From the NCBI GenBank assembly GCA_965262605.1, contig CBDHFN010000002.1, positions 62,001 to 126,000 of the forward strand: a DNA stretch of 64,000 nt, read 5' to 3'. Positions 1 through 9,169 of the stretch are shown here, one piece after another; position 1 is the stretch's first letter; every line of letters begins with the position of its first letter. The notes under the pieces were generated by a model. That model saw nothing but the letters and a program-made list of their open reading frames with translations. It had not been told where the DNA came from and made no database searches. Both the position numbers and the translations under genes were made by a program. Source of the stretch: CBDHFN01 sp965262605 (GTDB lineage: Bacteria > Pseudomonadota > Alphaproteobacteria > JASGCL01).

Positions 1-670
1 TTCTGGTCCCGAGCGAAGCGTTTGAGGAACTGAATAAACCCTCGGCCTGGAACCTGCCGGTTCAGCATGTCGGGCCGATCCTGCGCAGTGTTACCCCGCC
101 CGGACCTGATCTGCGCCAACGCCTTGCTGATCAGCTTTCCCACCCGGCGCACGAACTGGTGGTGTCGATGTTGGGCAGCGGTGTGGCTTCCGACCGAGCT
201 GCGCAATTGCAGGCGCTTTGCACCATGTTCGAACGTAGGCCGGGGTGCCTGCACCTTGATCGTGGTCTGGCCTGGTGCCAAGGTTCCGACCAGTCTTTAC
301 GGCTGGAAAAACACCCGCGTCGTTCAAACCAAACAGGCGATCGCCCTTTGCCAGATGGCCGATATGACAATATCAGCTTGCGGGTATAATTCCTTCCACG
401 AGATACTTTATCATCAGATCCCGGCGATCTTCATGCCACAGTTTGCCCCCTATCTGGATGATCAGGAACAGCGGGCAAGGGCGGCGTCCGAACGGGGGCT
501 GGCCGAAACCGTGCTTGCGCACGAACTGTTCCGGCTTGAGCGCGAAATCAGGTTGTTTCTGGACGAGGGCAAGGCCGTCGAACTTCGCCAACGTCTGAGC
601 TGCGGTTGATCTGCCCGCACCGGGAAATGCGGCGGCGGCCGCCTGTATCAAGGGGGTCTTGCCACTATGA
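1..670 (+). pseudogene. Frameshifted glycosyltransferase-like gene, 5' end missing
   Basis: The reading frame enters from the left edge in frame 3, continues in frame 1 from about base 240, and finishes in frame 2 from about base 600, ending at a TGA at 668-670. Joined, the pieces give one protein whose C-terminal half contains the segment ISACGYNSFHEILYH followed by a Pro-rich stretch and a DDQ motif. This resembles the nucleotide-sugar-binding half of MurG/GT28-like glycosyltransferases. The stop overlaps the ATG at 667 of the next gene (ATGA), which supports the frame-2 ending. The breaks sit in GC-rich runs, so I think they are read errors rather than a decayed gene. The family assignment is moderate. 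Confidence 0.5.
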
Positions 671-1179
671 CCCAGGATGACTGGTTTGCCGTTCTGCTGC
701 GGATATCAGCGAATGAGCCGTTCGATCTGGATGCCCAGGTCTTCGGCAAGGGGGCGGCTGGGGCAGGGGCGCCGGCAAGTGATCCGCGCGGCGATGACCG
801 GGCCGGGGATGACCCGTCCGAACAGCCGCTGCCGCCGTCCGCCCGCTTGTGGGCCCCGCGCAACCAGGGGGCGGCCTATATCGGCATCCGGGTGACCCAT
901 CCCTTGCCTGACATCGCGCAGACAGCGTTGCGGCTGGCATCGGTCGCGCTTGAACGTGGGGTAAACCCGGTGATTCTGACCACGCTTGACAACAGCGGCT
1001 TCGAACGTTTCGGACTTCGTGTCGAAAGGCTGCCCATAGGCTGCGCGATCAAGCAGCGTCAGGTCGAGGCGGAGCTGACCAGCTTCTGGTCGCTGTCGAT
1101 CATCATCGATGCGGATGACATCGCCATGCTGGCTAAGGCGGGCGGGGCGGCAGACGTTCAGCGTTCGCCGCGCCGATAG
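667..1179 (+). CDS. Unknown GC-rich protein, possibly glycosyltransferase-related
   Basis: The ATG overlaps the stop of the preceding glycosyltransferase-like gene, suggesting translational coupling. The second half (from about residue 75) has a plausible alpha/beta rhythm, with ALERGVNPVILTTLDNSG looking like a Rossmann-type beta-alpha-beta unit. The first half is low-complexity (Gly/Ala/Asp/Pro) and may be partly out of frame, given the frameshifts on both sides. Its 3' end overlaps the convergent permease gene by 22 bases, which is another sign that the end is unreliable. I cannot name a function. Confidence 0.35.
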   Translation: MTQDDWFAVLLRISANEPFDLDAQVFGKGAAGAGAPASDPRGDDRAGDDPSEQPLPPSARLWAPRNQGAAYIGIRVTHPLPDIAQTALRLASVALERGVNPVILTTLDNSGFERFGLRVERLPIGCAIKQRQVEAELTSFWSLSIIIDADDIAMLAKAGGAADVQRSPRR

Positions 1180-2100
1180 GGCTGCATCAGGGCTTCGGGC
1201 ACCCGCGCACGACGCGCCACCAGCACCAGCGCCAGAATCGACAGCACGAAGGGCGCCATCAGGAACAGCTGATAGGGCACGCCGTCGACCATGGTTTGCA
1301 GGCGCAGCTGAAAGGCGTCGAAGAAGGCGAACAGCAAGGCGCCGAGCAGCGCCTTGCCGGGCCGCCAGGACGCAAAGATTACCAGCGCGATGCAGATCCA
1401 GCCGCGGCCCTGCACCAGCGAGGGGAAGAAGCTGTTGAAGGTGGCCATGGTCAGGAAGGCCCCACCCAACGCCATCAGCCCCGAGCCCGCCACCACAGCG
1501 CCGACGCGGATGGCCAAGGGATTCAGGCCTTGCGCCTCGACTGCATGGGGGTTTTCGCCCGTCATCCGCAGGGCCAGACCCAGCGGCGTGCGGGCCAGGA
1601 CCCAGGCCACGACTGCAACCGCCAAAAAGCGCCAGATAGGTCGGCGCCATTTGTGAAAACAGCACCTCGCCCACGAAGGGCAGGTCTGACAGAACCGGAA
1701 TGGTCAGCGGTTCAAAGGCGATGATGGTGGGGGGCAGGTCGCCCACCTCGACCCACAGGCGATAAAGGTAATAGGACAGGGACGAGGCGAAAAGCGTGAT
1801 CCCAAGGCCCGAGACGTGCTGCGACAGGCCCAATGGCACCGTGAGGGCAGCATGCAAAAGCCCGATCAGCATGCCCGCCAACGCCGCCATCAGCATTCCG
1901 GTCCACAGATCCCCGCCCCAGTAGACTGTCAGCCAGCCCACCATGGCCCCCGCCGTCATGATGCCTTCGATGCCAAGATTCAGGACGCCCGCCCGTTCGC
2001 ACACCAGCGCGCCCAAGACGCCAAAGATCAGCGGTGTGGCGATGCGCAGGACCGCAGCCCACAGGCTTGCACTCATCAGGATGTCGAAGGCATCGCTCAT
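1158..2100 (-). CDS. ABC transporter permease B (sugar/nucleoside type), frameshifted
   Basis: An inner-membrane permease of the BPD_transp_2 family, as found in BmpA/PnrA-type nucleoside importers (YufQ/RnsD-like). The start MSDAFDILMSASLWAAVLR is followed by the family motif CERAGVLNLGIEGIM. The frame breaks in a run of five A at 1624-1628 (T on the coding strand). Removing one base restores LALLAVAVVAW and continues to the expected end at 1158. The start overlaps the end of permease A (ATGA at 2097-2100), the usual arrangement of these paired permeases. The solute-binding protein and ATPase genes are not in the window. The homopolymer break looks like a sequencing error. Confidence 0.7.
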
Positions 2101-3151
2101 CTGCGCACCCGGTAGGTTGTGAATAACAAAGCCGTCAGCATCGCCAGTAAGCGAGACCGACATGATGACATCGGCAATGAAGCTGGGCACGCCGGTGGCC
2201 CGGCTCATGGCGTCGGCACCGACAAAGACCGTGGCCACGAAGACCGCAGCCGCCACCACACCGGCCGGATGCAGCGCCGCCAGCATGGCCACCACGATAC
2301 CGGCATAGCCAAAGCCCGGCGACATGGTGGTGGTGACATAGCCGGTGGGGCCCAGCACCTCGATCGAACCGGCAAGCCCGGCGAGGCCCCCCGACAGGCC
2401 GGCCACCAGCATCAGCGTCCGGCCCAGGGGCACACCGGCAAAGGCCGCCGCGCGCGGGTTCAGCCCTGCGGCACGGGTTTCCGCGCCAAAGACCGTTCGC
2501 ATCTGCACGACCCAGACCAGCGCCACTGCCACCAGCGCCACCAGCAGCCCCACATGCAGGCGGGACCTTGGTACCAGATCGGGCAGCCGCAGCCCCGCCG
2601 CCACCGGAACCGACTGCGGCCAGCCAAAGGCCATCGGGTCCTTCAGCGGCCCTTCCACCATCAGGCCGACAAACAGGATCACGATGAAATTCATCAAAAG
2701 CGTCGTCACCACTTCGTCCACCCCGAAGCGCAGCCGCATGAGGGCCGGACCGGCCAGAAGCAGCGCGCCTGCCGCCATGCTGGCTGCCATCAGAAGTGCA
2801 ATCGCCAGCGGCCGCGGGAAGGCCCGCAAGCAGGCTGTGGCCCAGACCCGCCGTCACCAGCGCACCGATGTAGAACTGCCCCTCGCCGCCGATGTTCCAG
2901 AGTTGCGCGCGAAAGGCCACTGCCGCCGCCAGCCCGGTCAGGATCAGCGGTGTCGCCCGCGTCAAGGTCTCGGTCACCGCCAGACGCGAACCATACGCGC
3001 CGCGCAGCATCTCGGCATAGGCGGTCAGCGGGCTGACGCCTGCGGCCGCGATCAGAACCGCGCATAGCGAAAGCGCCACCACAATCGCCGCGAAGGGTGC
3101 GATGACCAGCGCTGGCAATGACACATCCGCCCGCCGTTCAAACCGCATCAT
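2097..3151 (-). CDS. ABC transporter permease A (sugar/nucleoside type), frameshifted
   Basis: Partner permease of the same BmpA/PnrA-type importer (YufP/RnsC-like). It starts MMRFERRADVSLPALVIAP and carries the family motif AQLWNIGGEGQFYIGA. The frame breaks twice: near 2810-2825, where the fragment ending GHSLLAGLPAA must join LAIALLMAAS, and near 2150-2160. After the second break the +1 frame gives LLAMLTALLFTTYRVRR and a stop overlapping the ATG of permease B. The apparent in-frame fusion with RadA upstream comes from the contig junction just before this start. Codon use is Rhodobacterales-like and unlike the rest of the window. Confidence 0.7.
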
Positions 3152-3170
3152 GCGTCTGGTTACATGCCCA
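3146..3170. other. Composition breakpoint, probable contig chimera junction
   Basis: Reading the minus strand, RadA sequence is normal up to Gly-His-Val-Thr (3159-3170), the residues that precede Lys-Asp-Gly in intact RadA. The next codons are already GC-rich permease sequence. Composition changes within a few bases from AT-rich, clean frames on the right to GC-rich, repeatedly frameshifted DNA on the left. No repeat, integrase, tRNA or insertion-sequence end is visible at the join. Confidence 0.85.
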
Positions 3171-3808
3171 ACAATAAAAATCGCGCAACCATTGCGTTTC
3201 GCCGCGCGGATTAATTCTTGCGCCGCCGCGCGCACTTGGGTAACGGTGCCCGGTGCCGCTTCAATTTCACTGACATAAAGCGTTTGTATGGAATCTGCGA
3301 CTAATAATTTTGGTCCATTCGGTTCGTCCATAAGCGCGCAAATTTCCTTGACTTCGCTTGCCGAAGCCAAGCCAATTGGCGCGTTTAAAACTCCAAGCCT
3401 TTCGGCACGCATCCGAATTTGATCCACGCCTTCCTCACCTGAAATATAAGCGCAAGGGACTAAATGCGCGGTTTTTGCCAATAATTGCAATAATAAAGTT
3501 GATTTACCAATACCGGGATCGCCACCAATTAAAATGGCTGAACCGGGCACAATACCCCCCCCTAAGACGCGGTCGCATTCGGAAAATCCCGTGGGGATTC
3601 GTTGAATTTTTTCGCGTTCGCCAATTAAACTGGTCAAGCGCACGGGTTCTACCGAATTTCTTCGCTTGACTTTATTACCAAGCGGCGGTGCCGATTGAAT
3701 ATTTCGCTCTTCCAATGAACTCCAAGTTTGGCAAGCAGGGCATTGCCCCATCCATTTATTAGCAATGGTGCCACAATTATTACAAACAAATTCGCGCATA
3801 TTTTTCAT
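3159..3808 (-). CDS. radA: DNA repair protein RadA, N-terminal fragment
   Basis: RadA is a RecA-like branch-migration ATPase. Visible are the N-terminal zinc finger (CNNC at 9-12 and CPAC at 23-26) and the Walker A segment GGDPGIGKST (about 95-104). After about 217 residues the protein ends at GHVT, before the KNRFG motif and the Lon-like domain, so more than half of the ~450-residue family length is missing. The loss coincides with the GC breakpoint and is best explained by misassembly. MREFVCNNCG, three residues in, is an alternative start. Confidence 0.93.
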
Positions 3809-3817
3809 AATTATACA

Positions 3818-4768
3818 TTATTTTATTTCATTGTGTAATTCAAGCCTAATTTGTTCAATAAACAAAGGCAAATCTGATTTCGGGTGAATTTGGGGTTTAA
3901 TTTGCGCTTGCCAATTAACTTGCACTTCCTTAGTATGATTATATGTCAGCACGGGATTATTTCGTAATTTTTGCCCTAATTGTGATGCTAAAATAATCAG
4001 ATTTTCATAATTATTTTTAATATATTGGTCTATATTTTGGGGGGGAATATTTGCCAATTCCTTAATTCGTTGCTTGGCTAAATCAGGGTAATTCCCTTGA
4101 TAAATAACTGATAATGATTCTTGAGTGGCATTAAAAACATCAAGCCCGCCCATTAAAGCATAATCGCGCCTTTTATCCTTATGAATAAGGCTGGCGCTAT
4201 AACATTGCGCAAGCAAAGTCCATTCTATAAACACAGCGGCAAGTTCCTTGTGTTTTCTATCGCTTTGCAGGGTTTTCATCATGCGTATAAACCCATATCG
4301 GTATGCTTGCGCTAAATCACAATAAGCCATATGGTCACCGACTGGTTCATAATTATAATGCGTATAACCGCTGGTTATTATCGGGTCGTGGTCGGGTATT
4401 AAATTATCCGCATCAATTATAAATTGGCAATTTTTTGTATAACATATAATACCCGGTATCCGCATTTGCGTCAAAAAATCCCATAATTGTGATTTAATTT
4501 GTGAAATTTGTGGATTTTCATGCAATGTTTGGGTGAGTTTTTGCAAAGTTTCTGGATATAAAACCATATCAGCATCAAGCTTAAGCAAGCCGCAATAATT
4601 ATTTTTTTGTTCATCAAATAATTTATACAACATTTGATGGACTGCGGTATATTTTTGGTTGCGAATGATAAACCAATCAAAATCTGTTGCTTGATTATTA
4701 ATCGCTTGCAAGCAATGCACAAAGTCGGCTTCGCCATATTCCATAATACCAATTAATAATTTTTGCAT
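3818..4768 (-). CDS. GT-A type glycosyltransferase
   Basis: A 316-residue protein starting MQKLLIGIMEYGEADF, chosen because GAGGA lies just upstream; a longer frame exists but its extra N-terminus looks spurious. The segment GLLKLDADMVLYPETL has the DxD-type metal/nucleotide-sugar motif (DAD) of GT-A enzymes, within a fold that begins with an alternating strand/helix pattern. It lies 7 bases after a GT11 gene and next to a flagellar hook-junction gene, so decoration of flagellar protein or surface glycan is plausible. The substrate is unknown. Confidence 0.65.
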   Translation of the reverse strand: MQKLLIGIMEYGEADFVHCLQAINNQATDFDWFIIRNQKYTAVHQMLYKLFDEQKNNYCGLLKLDADMVLYPETLQKLTQTLHENPQISQIKSQLWDFLTQMRIPGIICYTKNCQFIIDADNLIPDHDPIITSGYTHYNYEPVGDHMAYCDLAQAYRYGFIRMMKTLQSDRKHKELAAVFIEWTLLAQCYSASLIHKDKRRDYALMGGLDVFNATQESLSVIYQGNYPDLAKQRIKELANIPPQNIDQYIKNNYENLIILASQLGQKLRNNPVLTYNHTKEVQVNWQAQIKPQIHPKSDLPLFIEQIRLELHNEIK

Positions 4769-4775
4769 AGTGTCC

Positions 4776-5759
4776 TCACTGAAATTGGGGTAATCGGCTA
4801 ATCGGCAATAATATAAAATTATCGGGATAATAATCCAAACGGCTAAATTGTGATTCAATCGCATAATTATTCAAATAATGATTATTCGGCGCGATAATTA
4901 ATTTATTGGCTTTGGCGTTGCACTGCCCCGCCCACCAAGCAAAAGTAGAATTGGTCATAATCGTTGCATCAGGGCATTTAAGCAATTCAAAATCAAAATA
5001 TGCCGATTCGGTGGTGATATATTCGCTGATATTTTGGTATTTATCATTAAATTCTTGATATTGCGCCATAAAATTGGCTTTATCGGCACAAAAAATGAAA
5101 ATTTTTACTGATTTTTGCCTTGCCCTTGCAAATTCTTGGCATAAAGCGATGGCGCGCATCACATAATTTTGATAATTTACGCCATGAATCGGGTTGTTAT
5201 TTTTATCACCCAATCGTACGGACAAGCCCACAGAAAATTCGCAATTCATAATTTTTTGCCGAAAATCAAGGGTGCGCGGCGATAATGCGCCTTTATAAAC
5301 TAACTGCGATTTAAATTCGTCCATATAATTTGCACAATAATAAGGCGATTCAAAATATCCCGTCATAATTACATTATCGGGCAATTTCGTAAATTCAGGA
5401 TTATAATATCCCGCCGTATGATTAAAATGCGTAAATTCGCGTTCTTGATTTTGTCCGTTAATAGTAAATTTTAGTCTTGCAGGGGCGGGGTTTGGTAATT
5501 TTATCGGGGGAATTAAATTATTAATTGCCAATTCATCAAGCCGATAATGTTGTATTGTTTCAAATTTAATTTGCGCCTCATTCAAGCCTAATTCCCGCAA
5601 ATGGTCGGCATTTTCAATGAATTTCGGTATTTTTTCATTCATGTCGTAAAAGCTTATTTCAGGAATAATAAAACTATTATGCCGTTTAGCCAAAGCAAAT
5701 GCCGCAGCATATTGAAAAATTTGATTGCCGATTCCGCCCATTAACCGAATAATAATCAT
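4776..5759 (-). CDS. GT11-type fucosyltransferase
   Basis: A 327-residue protein with the hallmarks of family GT11 (alpha-1,2-fucosyltransferase type). The N-terminal GGIGNQIFQYAAAFALA is the classic GT11 opening, SVRLGDK matches the donor-binding R-x-G-D region, and TNSTFAWWAG is the conserved C-terminal motif. Family members transfer L-fucose, and some bacterial homologues use related sugars. It sits between the GT-A gene and a FlgL-like gene with 3-7 base gaps, in one operon, which suggests a role in glycan assembly on flagella or the envelope. The acceptor cannot be told from sequence. Confidence 0.85.
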   Translation of the reverse strand: MIIIRLMGGIGNQIFQYAAAFALAKRHNSFIIPEISFYDMNEKIPKFIENADHLRELGLNEAQIKFETIQHYRLDELAINNLIPPIKLPNPAPARLKFTINGQNQEREFTHFNHTAGYYNPEFTKLPDNVIMTGYFESPYYCANYMDEFKSQLVYKGALSPRTLDFRQKIMNCEFSVGLSVRLGDKNNNPIHGVNYQNYVMRAIALCQEFARARQKSVKIFIFCADKANFMAQYQEFNDKYQNISEYITTESAYFDFELLKCPDATIMTNSTFAWWAGQCNAKANKLIIAPNNHYLNNYAIESQFSRLDYYPDNFILLPISRLPQFQ

Positions 5760-5762
5760 GAA

Positions 5763-7001
5763 TCACTTCAAATAATTTACTAAGGAAAGGCTTTGTTGCT
5801 TGCCAATCGCCGAATATGATGCTTGCAATAAAGTTTGCAAATTACTTAACCGAACGGCAACTTCTGATGAATCAACACCAGTTAACACACCCAAAGCATC
5901 ATTGGTTAAATTAAGAAAATCAGAATGTAGGGTATTATAATTATTTAATCTATCGTCAATTTGCGCCGTTTCAACTTGCAATTGGCGCAAGCCTAACAAA
6001 GCGTCTTGGGCTTCAATACGGGCGGCATCAACGAAGGCGCGCGCTTGTTCACCCGGCAAATCCGCGCCATTTACTTTTTGTGCGGCGGCTTTCAAATTCA
6101 TCGCGGCATGAATTAATTTTTGAAACGCAGGTTCAGTTGCTGTAAAGCCGTATTCAACTAACCTTTGGTCATTAACGCGCAATTTCGTAACTTCGTTAAG
6201 CTGGGCTGACTTTTGCAATTCGGTTGTTGTGGCACGCGCCACGAACACATCATCATTAAATAATGGCGTAAAATTTGTGGTTGAAAGTCGGTTAGTTGCA
6301 CTATTCGCATCTGCGCCAAAATCATTTAAATATGAAAAATTATTGGAAGTAAATTCAAACGAAGAAACCCCCGCCTGCCCTAAATTATTAACATTTTGCG
6401 CCCCAGCGGGAATTATTTTATTACGAAAAAATGGCAAAATCGGACCAAGTTGCGAGGTGCCATTTTGCGCCAAAGTCGCCGTTACGCCATTATAAATCAA
6501 CACTGATTGATTAACGGGCGTAAGCGTAGAAGTATCCAAAGTCGGCAAAAGCGTTAAATCTTTAACGGGGGCTTTGTCAAAAGTTGTGCCACCAAAAATA
6601 TACCGCCCACCATATGCCGTGTTTAAGGTTGCTTCAATATCACGCAATAAATTATTCGCTAATTCCGTATTTAATCCTTCGGGCAAGCCAGCATTATTGC
6701 CAATGGAGTTATTCGTTGCTTTAATCAAATTATCGGCGGATTCAACCAAGCCGTCAAATGCTGTGCCATATGTTTTTGCCACGCTTTGCGCGCGCCCAAT
6801 ATTTGATATATAATTTTTTCTTGTCGCGACATCTTGATTAAAATTAATAATGCGGTAAGCGTCAATATCATATTCTTTTAAGTCGCGGTATTTTTTTTGC
6901 GAAGTAAGCTGATATTGCAAAGTTTGAAATTCATTATTTTGGGAACGCAAAAAACTTATATTTTGCAATAATATTCCCGAAGTAGAATTAAAATTTGTCA
7001 T
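5763..7001 (-). CDS. flgL: Flagellar hook-filament junction protein FlgL-like
   Basis: A flagellin-superfamily protein of about 412 residues from the Met at 7001. The N-terminal helix region contains LQYQLTSQKK and the middle has the AYGGRYIFGGT motif of FlgL/flagellin. The C-terminus, SSEVAVRLSNLQTLLQASY followed by a hydrophobic end, is the conserved coiled-coil that packs in the filament core. The length exceeds a minimal FlgL and the middle is Asn/Thr/Ser-rich. The surrounding glycosyltransferases make it a candidate glycosylation substrate. An upstream Met at 7019 is possible; neither start has a clear ribosome site. Confidence 0.75.
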   Translation of the reverse strand: MTNFNSTSGILLQNISFLRSQNNEFQTLQYQLTSQKKYRDLKEYDIDAYRIINFNQDVATRKNYISNIGRAQSVAKTYGTAFDGLVESADNLIKATNNSIGNNAGLPEGLNTELANNLLRDIEATLNTAYGGRYIFGGTTFDKAPVKDLTLLPTLDTSTLTPVNQSVLIYNGVTATLAQNGTSQLGPILPFFRNKIIPAGAQNVNNLGQAGVSSFEFTSNNFSYLNDFGADANSATNRLSTTNFTPLFNDDVFVARATTTELQKSAQLNEVTKLRVNDQRLVEYGFTATEPAFQKLIHAAMNLKAAAQKVNGADLPGEQARAFVDAARIEAQDALLGLRQLQVETAQIDDRLNNYNTLHSDFLNLTNDALGVLTGVDSSEVAVRLSNLQTLLQASYSAIGKQQSLSLVNYLK

Positions 7002-7019
7002 GATTGAATAATCATGCAA

Positions 7020-8402
7020 TTATAGTGCCAATAAACTTGATTTTATCTCTTTTATAATATCGCGCCATTCATCATTGGGATTTTTTCTGAATAAAATTTG
7101 CGATTGCGGATACCACGGCGAAATATCCCCAATTCCATAGCGCCAATCTGCCCCATAATTTAATAAAAGCCAGACTGGCTTAGCCATTGACGCCGCCAAA
7201 TGCGCGACAACCGAATCAATCGTGATAATTAAATCAAGCTTGCTGATAATTTTCGCGGTTTCTAAAAAATCACTCATTAATGGTGCGCAATCTTGAATTA
7301 AATATTGCAATTTAAGTGATTTTATTTCGTTGGTGCCATTTTTTTGCAAGCTAAAAAATTGGCAATTCGGGCAATTAAGCAAATTAATAAACTGACTTAA
7401 ATCCACTGAACGATGAAAATTATCCGCCGATAGGGCGTTATTTTGCCATACAAGCCCAATATTCTTGATATTTTGCGTCATGGGTATAATTATTGGCGCA
7501 TCTTGCCACTTAAAAATATCCTCACAAATCGGCAATTGGTCAAATTCGCATTCCAAACCATATGGCAAACTGCCCATGCGCAACCAAAAATCAAATTGCG
7601 GTATATCTATGGCGCGTCTGATAAAGCTGACATTCGGCAAATTAATTCTTTGCTTAAATAATTCAAAAAGCGCGGGATAAATTTCCACGATAAGATGCTG
7701 GCAATATTCCGCGATTTTTGGAATAAATCTTGCCCAAAAAATGCAATCGCCATAACCTTGTTCGGCAGAGACAAGCAGGGTTTTATCGGCTAAATCCTCG
7801 CCTTGATAATATTTATTGTAATCATGGTGCGCTAAGGTTTGAAAAATCGGTTGCGGGAATAATTGCAAATTTTCATCACCGCGCTGTTCGTAAAATGCTA
7901 AGCCTTGATTATAATCGCCAAATTTCAAATATGAAAACATTCTTTGCCGATAAAATTCGCTAGTATGGGCATATTTTTCGCAAATTGCGATATGATGCAA
8001 GCTTAAATCTTTTTCATGCTTATCACGATAAAGCACCGCCAATTTCAAATGCACCTCTGCCTTGATGGTATCGGGGGTATCGTCAAAACCGATTAACCAT
8101 TTTAAATGCTGTTCGGCTTGGGCGTAATCTTGTAAAAAAAGCGAAATTTTAGCGTGATTATAATGGGCTAAATAATTATTAGGGTCTAAATTTATCAAAT
8201 TCTTGACATAAATAACCGCCGCATCATATAATTGTAATTGCACGGCAACAAAACCCAATCTTTCCCAAAGCCAAATTGTGCCACTGCCCCAATAAACCGC
8301 ATGACGATAATGCCCCAAAGCGCCGTGAAAATCATTGTTTTTTTCGCAAGCCAACCCCTTTTCAATCAAGATTTTAATGCCGTTAACTATTTCTTCGCTC
8401 AT
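7020..8402 (-). CDS. TPR protein with GT9/GT41-like C-terminal domain
   Basis: A 460-residue protein. The first ~190 residues are TPR-type helical pairs (for example HLKLAVLYRDKHEKDLSL). The rest matches the glycosyltransferase-like half common in alphaproteobacterial TPR proteins, with AEQGYGDCIFWARFIP, DLIITIDSVVAHLAASM and NYGADWRYG. Such proteins often lie beside flagellin genes and are suspected protein glycosyltransferases. It overlaps gluQ by four bases (ATGA) and precedes flgL directly. A paralogue lies at 22426-24213. Confidence 0.75.
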   Translation of the reverse strand: MSEEIVNGIKILIEKGLACEKNNDFHGALGHYRHAVYWGSGTIWLWERLGFVAVQLQLYDAAVIYVKNLINLDPNNYLAHYNHAKISLFLQDYAQAEQHLKWLIGFDDTPDTIKAEVHLKLAVLYRDKHEKDLSLHHIAICEKYAHTSEFYRQRMFSYLKFGDYNQGLAFYEQRGDENLQLFPQPIFQTLAHHDYNKYYQGEDLADKTLLVSAEQGYGDCIFWARFIPKIAEYCQHLIVEIYPALFELFKQRINLPNVSFIRRAIDIPQFDFWLRMGSLPYGLECEFDQLPICEDIFKWQDAPIIIPMTQNIKNIGLVWQNNALSADNFHRSVDLSQFINLLNCPNCQFFSLQKNGTNEIKSLKLQYLIQDCAPLMSDFLETAKIISKLDLIITIDSVVAHLAASMAKPVWLLLNYGADWRYGIGDISPWYPQSQILFRKNPNDEWRDIIKEIKSSLLAL

Positions 8403-9169
8403 GACATTAATCGCTTGGCAAGATGATGTTTTGACAATCTTTGCCCAAGATTATCGCGAATTAATCGGTGATGCGCATATTTTGGGCTTGGCAATCCCAA
8501 AGCATCGCCGATGATTCGTTGCAACCCCGTGGCATTTAATAAATCATCGCCACGAGTGATTAACGAAATTTCGTCAATAAAATCATCAACAACGACGCCT
8601 AAATGATAAGAAATTTGCCCAAATTTATTTTTTAAAACTTGGTCGCCCAATAAAAATGGGTTTGATTTAATTATTCCCACCGATAATTCTTCAAAATGAC
8701 TTTGTGGCAATAATTCTAAGGCTTTTTGGCAATTAAAGCGATATACTGGATTGGGATTATGCAATAATGCTTCGCTGATTTGTTTATCGTGCAAATATCG
8801 GCATTGATTATCATATAAAATAGTCGGCAAATTATGCGGCGCCGTGCCGATATTTTCGGTATTTTTATGCTTAACACAAAAACAAGGGTAAATTAAGCCT
8901 TTTTGCTGTAATTTTGCCAAAAAACCTTCGTAAATTGGCAATCTTTCTTGAATCGTTGGAATTATTTTATCAAATTTAAGCCCAAACGAATCGCAATCGG
9001 CAATAATCGCATCACTAAATTCAGTTTTTGCCCTTGTTTTATCTAAATCTTCAATTCTAAGCACGCATTCTTCGCCCATTTTACGCGCAAATTGGGCGGC
9101 ATAAAAATGCCCCGCATGCAAATATCCAGTTGGCGAAGGGGCAAATCTTGTGCGCTTAGTGATAGTCAT
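8399..9169 (-). CDS. gluQ: Glutamyl-Q tRNA(Asp) synthetase
   Basis: A 256-residue protein, short like all GluQ-RS because it lacks the anticodon-binding domain of GluRS. The HIGH-type motif is in APSPTGYLHAGH and the KMSKS-type loop is GQRLSKHH. Cysteines in PCFC (about 95-98) and in YDNQCRY match the zinc site of the family. The enzyme charges glutamate onto the queuosine base of tRNA(Asp). The start lies inside the end of the glutathione transferase gene (14-base overlap). Confidence 0.9.
   Translation of the reverse strand: MTITKRTRFAPSPTGYLHAGHFYAAQFARKMGEECVLRIEDLDKTRAKTEFSDAIIADCDSFGLKFDKIIPTIQERLPIYEGFLAKLQQKGLIYPCFCVKHKNTENIGTAPHNLPTILYDNQCRYLHDKQISEALLHNPNPVYRFNCQKALELLPQSHFEELSVGIIKSNPFLLGDQVLKNKFGQISYHLGVVVDDFIDEISLITRGDDLLNATGLQRIIGDALGLPSPKYAHHRLIRDNLGQRLSKHHLAKRLMS

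Noticed and set aside
706..2829. A 707-codon minus-strand frame across the GC-rich block
   Set aside because: It is a composite of parts of permeases A and B joined by frameshifts, with the last part antisense to the plus-strand gene.
2135..3808. A 557-codon open frame joining RadA to a membrane permease
   Set aside because: The join coincides with the GC breakpoint and with loss of the rest of RadA; it is a product of chimeric assembly, not a gene fusion.
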